Assembly: GCA_025462865.1 (NCBI GenBank)
Contig: JAOAPI010000150.1
Span: 62,001-126,000, forward strand
Length of the DNA stretch: 64,000 nucleotides
Direction: 5' to 3'
DNA from: Candidatus Sulfotelmatobacter sp.
GTDB lineage: Bacteria; Acidobacteriota; Terriglobia; Terriglobales; Acidobacteriaceae
Shown here: piece after piece, positions 17,609 to 26,380 of the stretch
Layout of the letters: every line of letters starts with the position of its first letter
How positions within the stretch are numbered: position 1 is the first letter of the stretch
The notes under the pieces: model-generated
Database searches by the model: none
What the model saw: only the letters and a program-made list of their open reading frames with translations
What the model was told of the DNA's origin: nothing
Position numbers and translations under genes: made by a program

Positions 17609-18847
17609 ATGGCGACGAACGACAATGCGCCCGCACATGACCTCGGCTCGCTGCGCATTCACGAAGGGCAGCGCAAGGGCGGAAAAGTTGGAAAAGTTCT
17701 CGCCATTTTTTTCGGCGTTCTTATTATCCTCGCCAGCGCTGCAGCAGGTGTCTACGGCTTGCTGGCATCGAAGCCGGTCGTGGAAGTTGCCGTGGCCACA
17801 AAAGCTGTTGGCCCGGGCGGTCGCGAGGCTCTGCTCAATGCCACCGGATACGTCACGCCACGACGCCGCGCTACGATCGCAGCTAAAATCACGGGCCGCG
17901 TCACCGGAGTTTTCTTTGACGAAGGCACGCACGTCCGTCAGGGCCAGTTGCTTTCCACTCTGGACGATGCAGACTCAAAGAGAGCTTTGCAATCGGCTCA
18001 GGCGGAGCGCGACTCTGCCAAGGCCGCCATCGCAGATTACGAAGTGCAGTTGAAGAATGCTCGGATCGTTTTATATCGCACCGGAGAGCTCCAGAAAGCC
18101 GGCGTGCAACCTCAGGAGCAGTTGGACAATGCCCGCACCTCTGTGGAAAGTCTTCAAGCCAAGATAAATTTAGCCAAGGCACAGGCGACTGCGGCCGAAG
18201 CCCGCATTGGCGAGGCACAGCAAGCGGTTGACAATTGCACTATTCGGGCACCCTTTGACGGCATTGTCGTCTCCAAGGACGCGCAGGTCGGCGAGATGGT
18301 TTCGCCCAACTCCGCAGGTGGCGGCTTCACTCGCACTGGTATCGCCACAATCGTGGACATGAACTCGAACGAAATCGAAGTCGACGTGAATGAAGCCTAC
18401 ATCACGCGGGTAAAGCCCGGGCAACAGGTCACTTCTATTCTCGACGCTTATCCCGAATGGGAGATTCCGAGCCGTGTCCGAACAATCATTCCCAGTGCAG
18501 ACCGCCAAAAAGCGACTGTGAAAGTGCGTATTTCTTTTCTGAAACTTGATCCGCGCATTTTGCCCGACATGGGAATCAAAGTGACCTTCCTCGCGGATGA
18601 AAGGTCTAAGAAAGACGTGGCAGCTACTCCGGCAATTCTGATACCACAAAATGCCATTCGCGACGATGCGGGCAAAAAGGTTGTGTACCTTATTAAAGAG
18701 AACAAGGCGGAGCGCCGTGCCGTGACTGTCGGCGGAAATCGCGGCACTGATACCGAAGTAGTCGCGGGAATCGGGGTCGGTGATACCGTAGTCATCAATG
18801 GACCGCCAACCCTTCAGGACGGCGACAGCGTTCAAATTAAGAAATAA
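17609..18847 (+). CDS. Periplasmic adaptor (HlyD/MacA-like membrane fusion protein)
   Basis: This 412-residue adaptor bridges the inner-membrane ABC transporter encoded next to it and an outer-membrane channel. One membrane anchor lies at about 32-55 (VLAIFFGVLIILASAAAGVYGLLA). A lipoyl/biotinyl-like half follows with RRATIAAKITGRV and EGTHVRQGQLLSTLD, then a helical hairpin of about 90 residues, the second lipoyl half (CTIRAPFDGIVVSKDAQVGEMV) and a beta-barrel domain. The start at 17609 is chosen because it follows AAGGAG and immediately precedes the anchor. The ATPase starts 16 bp downstream. No outer-membrane TolC-like gene is present here. Cargo is unknown; MacAB-type systems export peptides, macrolides and lipids. 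Confidence 0.9.
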   Translation: MATNDNAPAHDLGSLRIHEGQRKGGKVGKVLAIFFGVLIILASAAAGVYGLLASKPVVEVAVATKAVGPGGREALLNATGYVTPRRRATIAAKITGRVTGVFFDEGTHVRQGQLLSTLDDADSKRALQSAQAERDSAKAAIADYEVQLKNARIVLYRTGELQKAGVQPQEQLDNARTSVESLQAKINLAKAQATAAEARIGEAQQAVDNCTIRAPFDGIVVSKDAQVGEMVSPNSAGGGFTRTGIATIVDMNSNEIEVDVNEAYITRVKPGQQVTSILDAYPEWEIPSRVRTIIPSADRQKATVKVRISFLKLDPRILPDMGIKVTFLADERSKKDVAATPAILIPQNAIRDDAGKKVVYLIKENKAERRAVTVGGNRGTDTEVVAGIGVGDTVVINGPPTLQDGDSVQIKK

Positions 18848-18863
18848 TTGAGGGAGTAGCAAT

Positions 18864-19604
18864 ATGGTTCAAGTGGACGGCACCGGAAAAACCAACAGCC
18901 AAATACAGGTCCGCGGTCTGGACAAAACATATCGCCGCGGTGGTGAGGAAATTCACGTTCTGCAGGGATTGAATCTCGACGTTGAGAAAGGCGACTTTGT
19001 CGCTTTCATGGGACCCAGCGGTTCTGGCAAAACGACGCTATTGAATTTACTGGGCGGGCTCGATATCCCTACGCGAGGAAGCATCACCGTAGCGGGCGAC
19101 GAAATTACACACATGTCAGCCAGCAAGCTGACCTCGTGGCGGGCACGGCACGTTGGCTTCATCTTCCAGATGTACAACCTGATTCCGGTATTGACCGCAT
19201 TTCAGAATGTTGAACTGCCACTGCTGCTCACCAGCCTCTCAAAAGCAGAACGCCGCAGGCACGTCGAAACAGCGCTCGGCATCGTTGGGCTCTCTGAGCG
19301 AATGAATCACTATCCCCGTCAACTCTCTGGTGGCCAGGAGCAGCGCGTCGCTATTGCCCGCGCCATCGTCGCCGATCCCACTTTCCTGCTCTGCGACGAA
19401 CCCACTGGTGACCTCGACCGAAAGAGCGCAGACGAAATTATGGATTTGATTCACCGCCTCGTAGAGGAATACAGCAAGACGGTGCTCATGGTGACGCACG
19501 ACCCTCTGGTTGCGAAGCGCGCCGATCTCACGTTGCACCTTGAGAAGGGTGTGCTCGTCGAATCCGGTGAGTTGCAAGAAGTTCCTGCGAGAGCGACAGT
19601 ATGA
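18864..19604 (+). CDS. ABC transporter ATP-binding protein (MacB/LolD type)
   Basis: This 246-residue protein has Walker [10 protein letters not shown], the Q-loop in [22 protein letters not shown] (partly quoted), the signature [14 protein letters not shown], Walker [13 protein letters not shown] and the switch in VTHD. The Gln-rich [10 protein letters not shown] motif is typical of the LolD/MacB/FtsE type that works with FtsX-fold permeases. It overlaps the next permease by 4 bp (ATGA). It should power the two separate permeases that follow, unlike MacB, where ATPase and permease are fused. Confidence 0.95.
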   Translation: MVQVDGTGKTNSQIQVRGLDKTYRRGGEEIHVLQGLNLDVEKGDFVAFMGPSGSGKTTLLNLLGGLDIPTRGSITVAGDEITHMSASKLTSWRARHVGFIFQMYNLIPVLTAFQNVELPLLLTSLSKAERRRHVETALGIVGLSERMNHYPRQLSGGQEQRVAIARAIVADPTFLLCDEPTGDLDRKSADEIMDLIHRLVEEYSKTVLMVTHDPLVAKRADLTLHLEKGVLVESGELQEVPARATV

Positions 19605-20752
19605 AATTCCGCGGCTTGATTTTCGCCAATCTTTTTCGCAAGAAGCTTCGTCTCATCCTCACCGTGGGGTCATTCGCTGTCGCGCTTTTTCTTTTCGCAT
19701 TCCTCGCCGTAGTCCGAGGGGCCTTCACTCGCGGCGCCGATATCGCTGGAGCGGATCGTTTGGTGGTGATCAATCGAGTATCGATCATTCAGCCGCTGCC
19801 GCTTGCCTATCGCGACAAAATTCAGCGCATTCCCGGAGTGAAGTTTGTCACGCACAATAATTGGTTTGGCGGTGTATATCAGGATGAAAAAAACTTCTTT
19901 CCTCAATTTGTGATCGACGTGGAAAATCAGCGGAAGGTCATTCCCGAACTGGTTGTTCCCGAGGACCAGTGGCAGAACTTCCTAAAGGATCGTCAAGGCG
20001 CCATTGCTGGCGCGAAAACCGCTAAACGCTTCGGCTGGAAAATCGGCGACCGCATTCCCATTAAGAATATTGCCTACGGCGTCGCGGGCACGTGGGAATT
20101 CAACCTGGACGGCGTCTATCACAGCGAACGCGCGGGTGGCGATGAAGGCCAGTTCTGGCTGCAGTGGGACTACTTCGAAGAACGCATGCCGGCAAGCTTC
20201 AAAGGCAATGCAGGCTGGTATGTTGTGAAACTCGACAGCCCGGAGAATGCCGCGGGAGTGGCAAAAGCCATCGACGAGATGACGGCGAACTCTTCGTTCG
20301 AAACGAAGACGGATACTGAATCTGCGTTCGCTGCCAACTGGGTGAAGCAATTCGGAAATATTCAATTCCTGATCATGACGATCGGAAGCGTGGTGTTCTT
20401 CACTCTGCTGCTGGTCACCGGCAACACCATGGCGATCTCTGTGCGCGAGCGCGCAGGTGAGTTGGCCGTGCTGAAGGCAATCGGATTCAGCGACCGCTGG
20501 GTACTTTTCTTCGTGCTGGCGGAAGCTCTTACCATTGCGATTGTCGGTGGCGTGCTGGGGCTCGGTCTCGCGCTTTTGGCAATTCCGGCTCTGGGCGCGG
20601 CCCTGAATGGCATGCTGCCTACGCTGATCTTGTCTCCTGCCATTCTTTCTCTCGGACTTGCTACCGCTCTCCTGGTCGGACTGGTCAGTGGGCTGCTACC
20701 GGGAATCGGCGCCATGCGCATGCGGGTTGTCAATGCGCTTCGGAGGGTTTGA
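19601..20752 (+). CDS. ABC transporter permease (FtsX/MacB fold), first of two
   Basis: This 383-residue permease has one N-terminal membrane helix, a large extracytoplasmic domain (about 50-250) and three C-terminal helices. The last part has RERAGELAVLKAIGFSDRWV, the FtsX-type coupling motif. The start overlaps the ATPase stop. The gene is followed after one base by the second permease, so a heterodimer is likely. Confidence 0.93.
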   Translation: MKFRGLIFANLFRKKLRLILTVGSFAVALFLFAFLAVVRGAFTRGADIAGADRLVVINRVSIIQPLPLAYRDKIQRIPGVKFVTHNNWFGGVYQDEKNFFPQFVIDVENQRKVIPELVVPEDQWQNFLKDRQGAIAGAKTAKRFGWKIGDRIPIKNIAYGVAGTWEFNLDGVYHSERAGGDEGQFWLQWDYFEERMPASFKGNAGWYVVKLDSPENAAGVAKAIDEMTANSSFETKTDTESAFAANWVKQFGNIQFLIMTIGSVVFFTLLLVTGNTMAISVRERAGELAVLKAIGFSDRWVLFFVLAEALTIAIVGGVLGLGLALLAIPALGAALNGMLPTLILSPAILSLGLATALLVGLVSGLLPGIGAMRMRVVNALRRV

Positions 20753-20753
20753 G

Positions 20754-21923
20754 ATGGCTATTCCTATCGTCTACAACATTCGCAGCGTGCGGGCCCGTTG
20801 GACGTCTTCCATCGTTGCCGTTCTGGGTATCGCTGGAACCGTTGGCGTATTTGTCGCGATGCTTTCGCTGGCGCGCGGCTTCAGAGCTACGCTTGTTGCC
20901 TCCGGCTCCAGTGACAATGCAATCGTCATGCGCGCCGGCGCCACCTCGGAGATGATGAGCGGAATTAATTTGCAGGAAGTTAAAATTCTTCAGGACGCTC
21001 CGGGCGTGGCCCGCGGCGCTGATGCTCCTCTTGTGACCTCGGAAGTAGTGGTGGTTGCGCCCTTTCCTTTGCGCGCCACAGGGACGAATGCGAATGTTCA
21101 GGTTCGTGGAGTCTCGGCAAATGTTTTGACAATTCGGACAAACGTGAAAATTGCCCAGGGGCGCATATTCCAGCCGGGTCTTGCCGAGTTGATTGTAGGA
21201 AAGAATGCCACTAACAGTTACTCCGGTTTGACGGTCGGCAACACGGTGAATTTTGGAGGCGGTCACTGGCAAGTTGTTGGAGTCTTCGACGCCGGCGGTA
21301 GTGCGTTCGATTCAGAAGTGTGGTGCGATGCGCGTGTGCTCGACGATGTATATAAGCGGCCCAGTAATATTTTTCAGTCCGCCACCGTCCACCTGAGTTC
21401 GGCAGGCGCCTATGACCAGTTCAAGGACGCCGTCACTTCCGACCGGCGCCTCAACGTGGACGTGAGCCGAGAAATCGATTATTACGCCAAACAATCAACC
21501 CGCATGACCCAATTGATTACGATCCTCGGAGGTCTGGTAGCCTTCGTCATGGCTATTGGGGCGGTTTTCGGCGCGCTTAACACGATGTACTCCGCTGTTG
21601 CCGAGCGTGGCCGTGAAATCGCAACCATGCGTGCCTTAGGATTTGGCGGCGGAGCCGTGGTCTTCTCTTTCCTAGTCGAGGCCTTGCTGATTTCATTCGT
21701 AGGAGGCGCCATCGGTTGCCTTGCCGTCCTTCCCTTGAATGGCCTGACAACAGGCGCGATGAATTGGCAGACGTTCTCGCATCTGGCCTTCGCCTTCCGT
21801 ATTACTCCCCCGCTCTTGGCAGGCGGAATCATCTTCGCACTTCTTATGGGTTTGCTTGGAGGCTTGCCTCCGGCGATGCGCGCGGCCTGGCGTCCCGTCG
21901 CGGTCGCTCTGCGTGAACTATAG
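20754..21923 (+). CDS. ABC transporter permease (FtsX/MacB fold), second of two
   Basis: This 389-residue protein has the same layout as the first permease: an N-terminal helix (SSIVAVLGIAGTVGVFVAML), a periplasmic domain and three C-terminal helices, with AERGREIATMRALGFGGGAVVFSFLVE (partly quoted) as the FtsX motif. The ATG at 20754 is chosen because GGAGGG lies 6-7 bases before it and the stop of the previous gene is one base away. Sequence similarity to the first permease is modest outside the C-terminal motif, so the two subunits have diverged. Confidence 0.93.
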   Translation: MAIPIVYNIRSVRARWTSSIVAVLGIAGTVGVFVAMLSLARGFRATLVASGSSDNAIVMRAGATSEMMSGINLQEVKILQDAPGVARGADAPLVTSEVVVVAPFPLRATGTNANVQVRGVSANVLTIRTNVKIAQGRIFQPGLAELIVGKNATNSYSGLTVGNTVNFGGGHWQVVGVFDAGGSAFDSEVWCDARVLDDVYKRPSNIFQSATVHLSSAGAYDQFKDAVTSDRRLNVDVSREIDYYAKQSTRMTQLITILGGLVAFVMAIGAVFGALNTMYSAVAERGREIATMRALGFGGGAVVFSFLVEALLISFVGGAIGCLAVLPLNGLTTGAMNWQTFSHLAFAFRITPPLLAGGIIFALLMGLLGGLPPAMRAAWRPVAVALREL

Positions 21924-22001
21924 TCGCTGCCTCAGCGAAGCAACACAATTCGAGCGCGTGATTCTCTCTGTCCGCCCCTGTGTATATTTAACAAACGATT
22001 C

Positions 22002-23057
22002 GTGCTTCTGCTTGAAAACATTCCGCTGGCGCCACTGACCACCATCAACATTGGAGGCCCTGCGAGGTATTTCGTCGAAGCAAATAATATCGGTGAAGTG
22101 CAAGAAGCCGTTACATTCGCGCGCTCACGCGCTCTTCCTCTATTCGTTCTGGGCGGCGGCAGCAATTTGGTTGTGGCTGACGCAGGCTGGCCGGGTCTGG
22201 TGCTGAAAGTCTCGCTTCTCGGCATCGACCAGCAAGCCGGAAACGACGATGAAGGCAAAGTTCTTTTCGATGTCGGTGCTGGAGAATCCTGGGATAAGTT
22301 CGTCTCCCGCGCCATAATGGCCCGCTGCGGCGGCGTCGAATGCCTGAGCGGCATTCCCGGCAGCATGGGCGGTACACCGGTGCAGAACGTCGGCGCTTAC
22401 GGGCAGGAAGTGTCGGAGACTATAGCGTCGGTGCAGGCTCTCGACTTGAAAGATGGTCAAGTCCGCGACCTCTGTCGCGAAGCTTGCGAGTTCGGCTACC
22501 GAACCAGCATCTTCAACACAACCGAGCGCGGACGATTCATCGTTCTGCGCGTCACTTATGCGCTCACGCCCGACGGCAAGCCGCACATCAGCTACTCCGA
22601 CCTGAAGCGGCACTTCGAAGGCCGCGAAACCACTCCCAACCTTGCCGAAACGCGCGAGGCCGTACGTCACATCCGCGCACTTAAGGGAATGCTCATTGTT
22701 CCTGGAGATCCGGATTGCCAAAGTGCCGGCTCGTTCTTCAAAAACCCCGTACTTTCCGAAGAAGAGCACGAAGATCTGAAAAGGCGTGCTGCCTCGCGAA
22801 GGTTAACTGTACCCAGTTATCCCGCCCTCGAAACGCGCAAGAAAGTTTCCGCGGCATGGCTGGTCGAGCACTCCGGGTTCGCCAAAGGATTCGGCTCTGC
22901 ACGCGTCGGTATTTCCACCAGGCATGCGTTGGCCATTGTCAATCGCGGCGGAGCCACCGCCGCCGACGTAGTCGCTCTGAAAGAACAAATCCAGCAGCGC
23001 GTGCACGAGATCTGGGGTATACCCCTCGAGCCCGAACCAGTTCTGGTGGGCTTTTAA
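22002..23057 (+). CDS. murB: UDP-N-acetylenolpyruvoylglucosamine reductase MurB
   Basis: MurB is the FAD-dependent cytoplasmic enzyme that reduces UDP-GlcNAc-enolpyruvate to UDP-MurNAc in peptidoglycan synthesis. The protein has 351 residues, close to the E. coli type. FAD-binding motifs are PLTTINIGGPA, VLGGGSNLVV and SGIPGSMGGTPVQNVGAYGQEV (partly quoted). The catalytic Ser region is SAGSFFKNP, and the C-terminal Glu is in EPEPVLVG. The start is GTG with no strong ribosome site. It lies 78 bp after the export permease. The usual mur/fts neighbours are absent, so murB is separated from the division cluster here. Confidence 0.95.
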   Translation: MLLLENIPLAPLTTINIGGPARYFVEANNIGEVQEAVTFARSRALPLFVLGGGSNLVVADAGWPGLVLKVSLLGIDQQAGNDDEGKVLFDVGAGESWDKFVSRAIMARCGGVECLSGIPGSMGGTPVQNVGAYGQEVSETIASVQALDLKDGQVRDLCREACEFGYRTSIFNTTERGRFIVLRVTYALTPDGKPHISYSDLKRHFEGRETTPNLAETREAVRHIRALKGMLIVPGDPDCQSAGSFFKNPVLSEEEHEDLKRRAASRRLTVPSYPALETRKKVSAAWLVEHSGFAKGFGSARVGISTRHALAIVNRGGATAADVVALKEQIQQRVHEIWGIPLEPEPVLVGF

Positions 23058-23214
23058 CCTTCTGTGGGATGCCATGCGTTACCGTGACCGGACCTGAGCG
23101 TCAGAGGATTGGACAGAATCAGCGGCGCCGCCTCGGTCCGTGACCCGCTTTCTTATGATTGTGACCCCATTTGAATGGGGTAGGGTGCAACGATCCGCCC
23201 GGCGGCGCCATAAA

Positions 23215-23928
23215 TTACTCATCGGCAAGTCTTGCCGCCTCTTTAAATATCTCCACAAACATTTGCCGCGTAAGCTTGCCCGTCTGCGTATTCTGGTTCG
23301 AGGGATGGTAAGAGGCCAGTAACACCTTGCCGTCCGGTAACCGGTAACTGGCGCCATGTTTGAACAGGTAACTTCTGAAGAGATACGCCTGTCTGTTTTC
23401 CATCGGCACCTTGCGTTTCAGATAGTTCAGATAAGCGTCGAACCCAATCTTGCCCAGCGCAACTACGATCTTTACTCGCTCTAATCCTGCGATTTCGCGG
23501 TCGAGAAAATAAGAACATTCTGCGAGTTCCTGCGGAGTAGGCTTGTTGGCTGGCGGAGCGCAACGTACCGCGGCCGTGATGTACAGATCTTTCAGCTCCA
23601 GCCCGTCGTCGCGTCCAGTGGCGTTTGGCTGGTTGGCAAATCCAGTTTCATACAGCACAGGAAACATGAACTTCCCGGAAGCATCCCCGGTAAACGGGCG
23701 TCCGGTGCGGTTTGACCCGTGAGCCCCGGGAGCCAGCCCCATGATGAGCACGCGCGCCGCCGGATCGCCAAATCCCGGCACCGGCCTGCCCCAGTACTCG
23801 CAGTCCTTGTAAGCACGCCGTTTCTCGCGGGCGACCTGCTCGCGATACACGACAAGGCGCGGGCAACGAGTGCAGGTGACAACCTCATGGTTGAGGACGG
23901 TTAGCCAGTGTGGATATTGAGTGTTCAC
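23215..23928 (-). CDS. Uracil-DNA glycosylase, family 5 (UDGb)
   Basis: This 237-residue base-excision repair enzyme removes uracil and related deaminated bases from DNA. Motif A is GLAPGAHGSNRTGRPFTGD and motif B is YHPSNQNTQTGKLT, both diagnostic of family 5. Four Cys (19, 22, 123 and 138) match the spacing of the [4Fe-4S] cluster ligands. The first motif lacks the catalytic Asp/Asn of families 1-2, as is normal in this family. The start is GTG at 23928. It is convergent with murB, with a weak CCCCAT/ATGGGG hairpin (23165-23180) between them. Confidence 0.93.
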   Translation of the reverse strand: MNTQYPHWLTVLNHEVVTCTRCPRLVVYREQVAREKRRAYKDCEYWGRPVPGFGDPAARVLIMGLAPGAHGSNRTGRPFTGDASGKFMFPVLYETGFANQPNATGRDDGLELKDLYITAAVRCAPPANKPTPQELAECSYFLDREIAGLERVKIVVALGKIGFDAYLNYLKRKVPMENRQAYLFRSYLFKHGASYRLPDGKVLLASYHPSNQNTQTGKLTRQMFVEIFKEAARLADE

Positions 23929-24078
23929 GCGTCCCCTCTATTTATCACAACGAAAGGTTTGACGTGCGCCCTTATCAAGAACTTGGCGCCGCGGCACCGA
24001 TAAAGGAATCGCCGCTTCATTCGACAATCGGTGTTTCGTGGCATACTCGTTTGTCTTATCGAAGGGCCCAGGAGATCC

Positions 24079-26358
24079 ATGCAACGCTCATTTCTTGCTC
24101 TACTGATCATCGTCTCGTTTCTGCATTCAGCAATGGCAAATCCCCAGCAAGCGGGGGCGGATCCCTCACTCTTCGGATTCTCATCGCAGCATGCGCAAAC
24201 CGAGCGCGAATGGGAAAGCAAATTTCGCGCGCTTCCCAACGCACAGAAGCAGCGCGACTATATGCAGTTGTTGAGCGCCCGTCCACATCATGTCGGCTCG
24301 CCGTACGATAAACAAAATGCCGAATGGATTCTTGCGCGGTTCAAGGAATGGGGATTCAATGCGCAAATTGAAAGCTTCAAAGTGCTGTTCCCCACTCCGA
24401 AACGCCGCCTCCTGGAACTCGTAGCGCCCACCCGCTACGTTGCCAAACTGCAGGAGCCTGCCTTGCAGGAAGACCCAACCTCCAATCAGCGGGATGAGCA
24501 ACTTCCCACCTACAACGCCTATTCGCGCGATGGCGATGTGACCGCACCTCTGGTGTATGTGAACTACGGCTTGCCCGAGGACTACGAGCGCCTGCAGCGT
24601 CTCGGCGTTTCAGTGCAGGGAGCGATTGTGATCGCGCGCTACGGCAACTCATGGCGCGGCATCAAGCCCAAAGTTGCTGCAGAGCATGGCGCGGTGGGCT
24701 GTCTCATTTATTCCGATCCCAAAGATGACGGTTATTTTGGCGGCGACACTTTCCCCAAGGGCCCGATGCGTCCTGACCAGGGTGTGCAGCGCGGCAGTGT
24801 AATGGATTTTGCCTCCAACTATCCTGGCGATCCGCTCACTCCTGATCGAGGCGATCCAAACGCGCCCAAGATGACCGCGAGCAACGCTCCCAGCATTACC
24901 AAAATTCCGACCCTTCCCATTTCTTATGGAGACGCGCAACCGCTATTGGCGGCCATCAGCGGCCCACTAGCATCGGAGGAGTGGCGCGGAGCTTTGCCAA
25001 TTCCCTATCACGTCGGTCCGGGCGCTGCCAAGGTGCACCTCGTGGTCGAATCCAATTGGGACGTGAAGGAAGTGCACGACGTCATCGCCCGGCTTCCAGG
25101 TGCGACCGAACCTGACGAATGGGTGGTGCGCGGCAATCATCACGATGGCTGGGTGAATGGCGCCGAGGATCCAATCTCCGGCCAGGTTGCGTTGCTCGAA
25201 GAAGCTCGCGCGCTGGGCGAATTGCTCAAGCAGGGCTGGAAGCCCAAGCGCACCATCATTTATTGCGCGTGGGATGGCGAGGAGCCCATGCTGCTGGGCT
25301 CGACCGCTTGGGCCGAAACCCACGGGCGCGAGCTGCAGGAGCACGCCGCCATCTACATCAACACCGACGGCAACGGCCGCGGCTTTCTTGCCCTCGAAGG
25401 CTCGCACTCCCTGGAGCATTTCATGACCGAAGTCGCTCGAAGCATTACGGATCCCGAGAGCAAGCTTTCTGCTTTCGAGCGCGACCGCCTGGCAGGCATT
25501 GCCCATGCGAAGTCCGAGGAGGACCGTAAAGAACTGCGCCAGCGGCCCGATTTGCGGATGAACGCCCTCGGCTCCGGGACCGATTACACCGCCTTTGTCG
25601 ACCATCTGGGCATCGCATCGCTCAACCTTGGCTATGAGGGGGAGGACGAAGGCGGAATTTACCACTCCATCTACGACGACTTCTATTGGTACACACATTT
25701 TTCCGACACGGATTTTGCCTACGGCGTAGCGCTTTCGCAGACGGTTGGCACAGCGGTCATGCGAATGGCCGACGCCGACGTTCTACCTTACGAATTCACC
25801 GATCTCGCTGACACCATGCAGAAGTACAGCAAAGACCTGCAAAAGCTCTTGCAGACGAAGCAGGAGGAAGCCCGCGAACGGGAGCAGGAATTAAATGAAG
25901 GAGCGTTTCGCGCGACGCTTGATCCGCGCAAGCCAACGGTAGATCCGCCGCGCGAAGACATTCCCCCGCACCTGAATTTCGCGCCGCTGGAAAATACTCT
26001 GGAGCTCCTTAGCAAAAGTGCCGAGCATTACAAGGCTGCCTTCAGCAAAGCACAAGCCTCCGGATTTTCCGGCGGCGAACAGCAGTTGACCGCGCTGAAC
26101 CAGAAGTTACTCGAAAGTGAGCGCCGTCTCACCGATCCCGCAGGCCTGCCGAGGCGTCCCTGGTACAAGCACCTGTTTTACGCTCCCGGCGTTTACAGCG
26201 GATACGCACCCAAAACTATGCCAGGCATTCGCGAAGCCATCGAGCAACGCCGTTGGCAGGAAGCTGACGGGGAAATCGCGCGCGTCGCCAGGGTGCTGGA
26301 GAATGAGGCGGCGCTAGTTGAGGTTACTGCGAAGGAGCTTGAGGCTATCGCCAAGTAG
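24079..26358 (+). CDS. Secreted M28 metallopeptidase, glutamate carboxypeptidase II-like
   Basis: This 759-residue protein has a signal peptide ending near LHSAMA. It has the full GCPII/transferrin-receptor layout: PA domain (about 110-300), M28 peptidase domain (about 320-570) and a C-terminal helical dimerisation domain (about 600-755). The zinc ligands by comparison with GCPII are His354 (GNHHDGW), Asp in GAEDPISG, Glu pair in WDGEEPML, Asp in YINTDG and His in YHSIYDD. All are present, so an active two-zinc exopeptidase is expected. The start at 24079 is chosen for the AGGAG just upstream. Substrates are probably peptides with acidic C-termini, but that is an inference. It ends 22 bp before a convergent gene. 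Confidence 0.92.
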   Translation: MQRSFLALLIIVSFLHSAMANPQQAGADPSLFGFSSQHAQTEREWESKFRALPNAQKQRDYMQLLSARPHHVGSPYDKQNAEWILARFKEWGFNAQIESFKVLFPTPKRRLLELVAPTRYVAKLQEPALQEDPTSNQRDEQLPTYNAYSRDGDVTAPLVYVNYGLPEDYERLQRLGVSVQGAIVIARYGNSWRGIKPKVAAEHGAVGCLIYSDPKDDGYFGGDTFPKGPMRPDQGVQRGSVMDFASNYPGDPLTPDRGDPNAPKMTASNAPSITKIPTLPISYGDAQPLLAAISGPLASEEWRGALPIPYHVGPGAAKVHLVVESNWDVKEVHDVIARLPGATEPDEWVVRGNHHDGWVNGAEDPISGQVALLEEARALGELLKQGWKPKRTIIYCAWDGEEPMLLGSTAWAETHGRELQEHAAIYINTDGNGRGFLALEGSHSLEHFMTEVARSITDPESKLSAFERDRLAGIAHAKSEEDRKELRQRPDLRMNALGSGTDYTAFVDHLGIASLNLGYEGEDEGGIYHSIYDDFYWYTHFSDTDFAYGVALSQTVGTAVMRMADADVLPYEFTDLADTMQKYSKDLQKLLQTKQEEAREREQELNEGAFRATLDPRKPTVDPPREDIPPHLNFAPLENTLELLSKSAEHYKAAFSKAQASGFSGGEQQLTALNQKLLESERRLTDPAGLPRRPWYKHLFYAPGVYSGYAPKTMPGIREAIEQRRWQEADGEIARVARVLENEAALVEVTAKELEAIAK

Positions 26359-26380
26359 CGGTGCGTATATAGAAACGGAG

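Noticed and set aside
23165-23180. CCCCAT/ATGGGG hairpin between murB and the glycosylase gene as a terminator
   Set aside because: The stem is short and lacks a T run on either strand.
24967-25698. 243-codon open frame antisense to the M28 peptidase
   Set aside because: Shadow of the zinc-site region of a well-supported gene.
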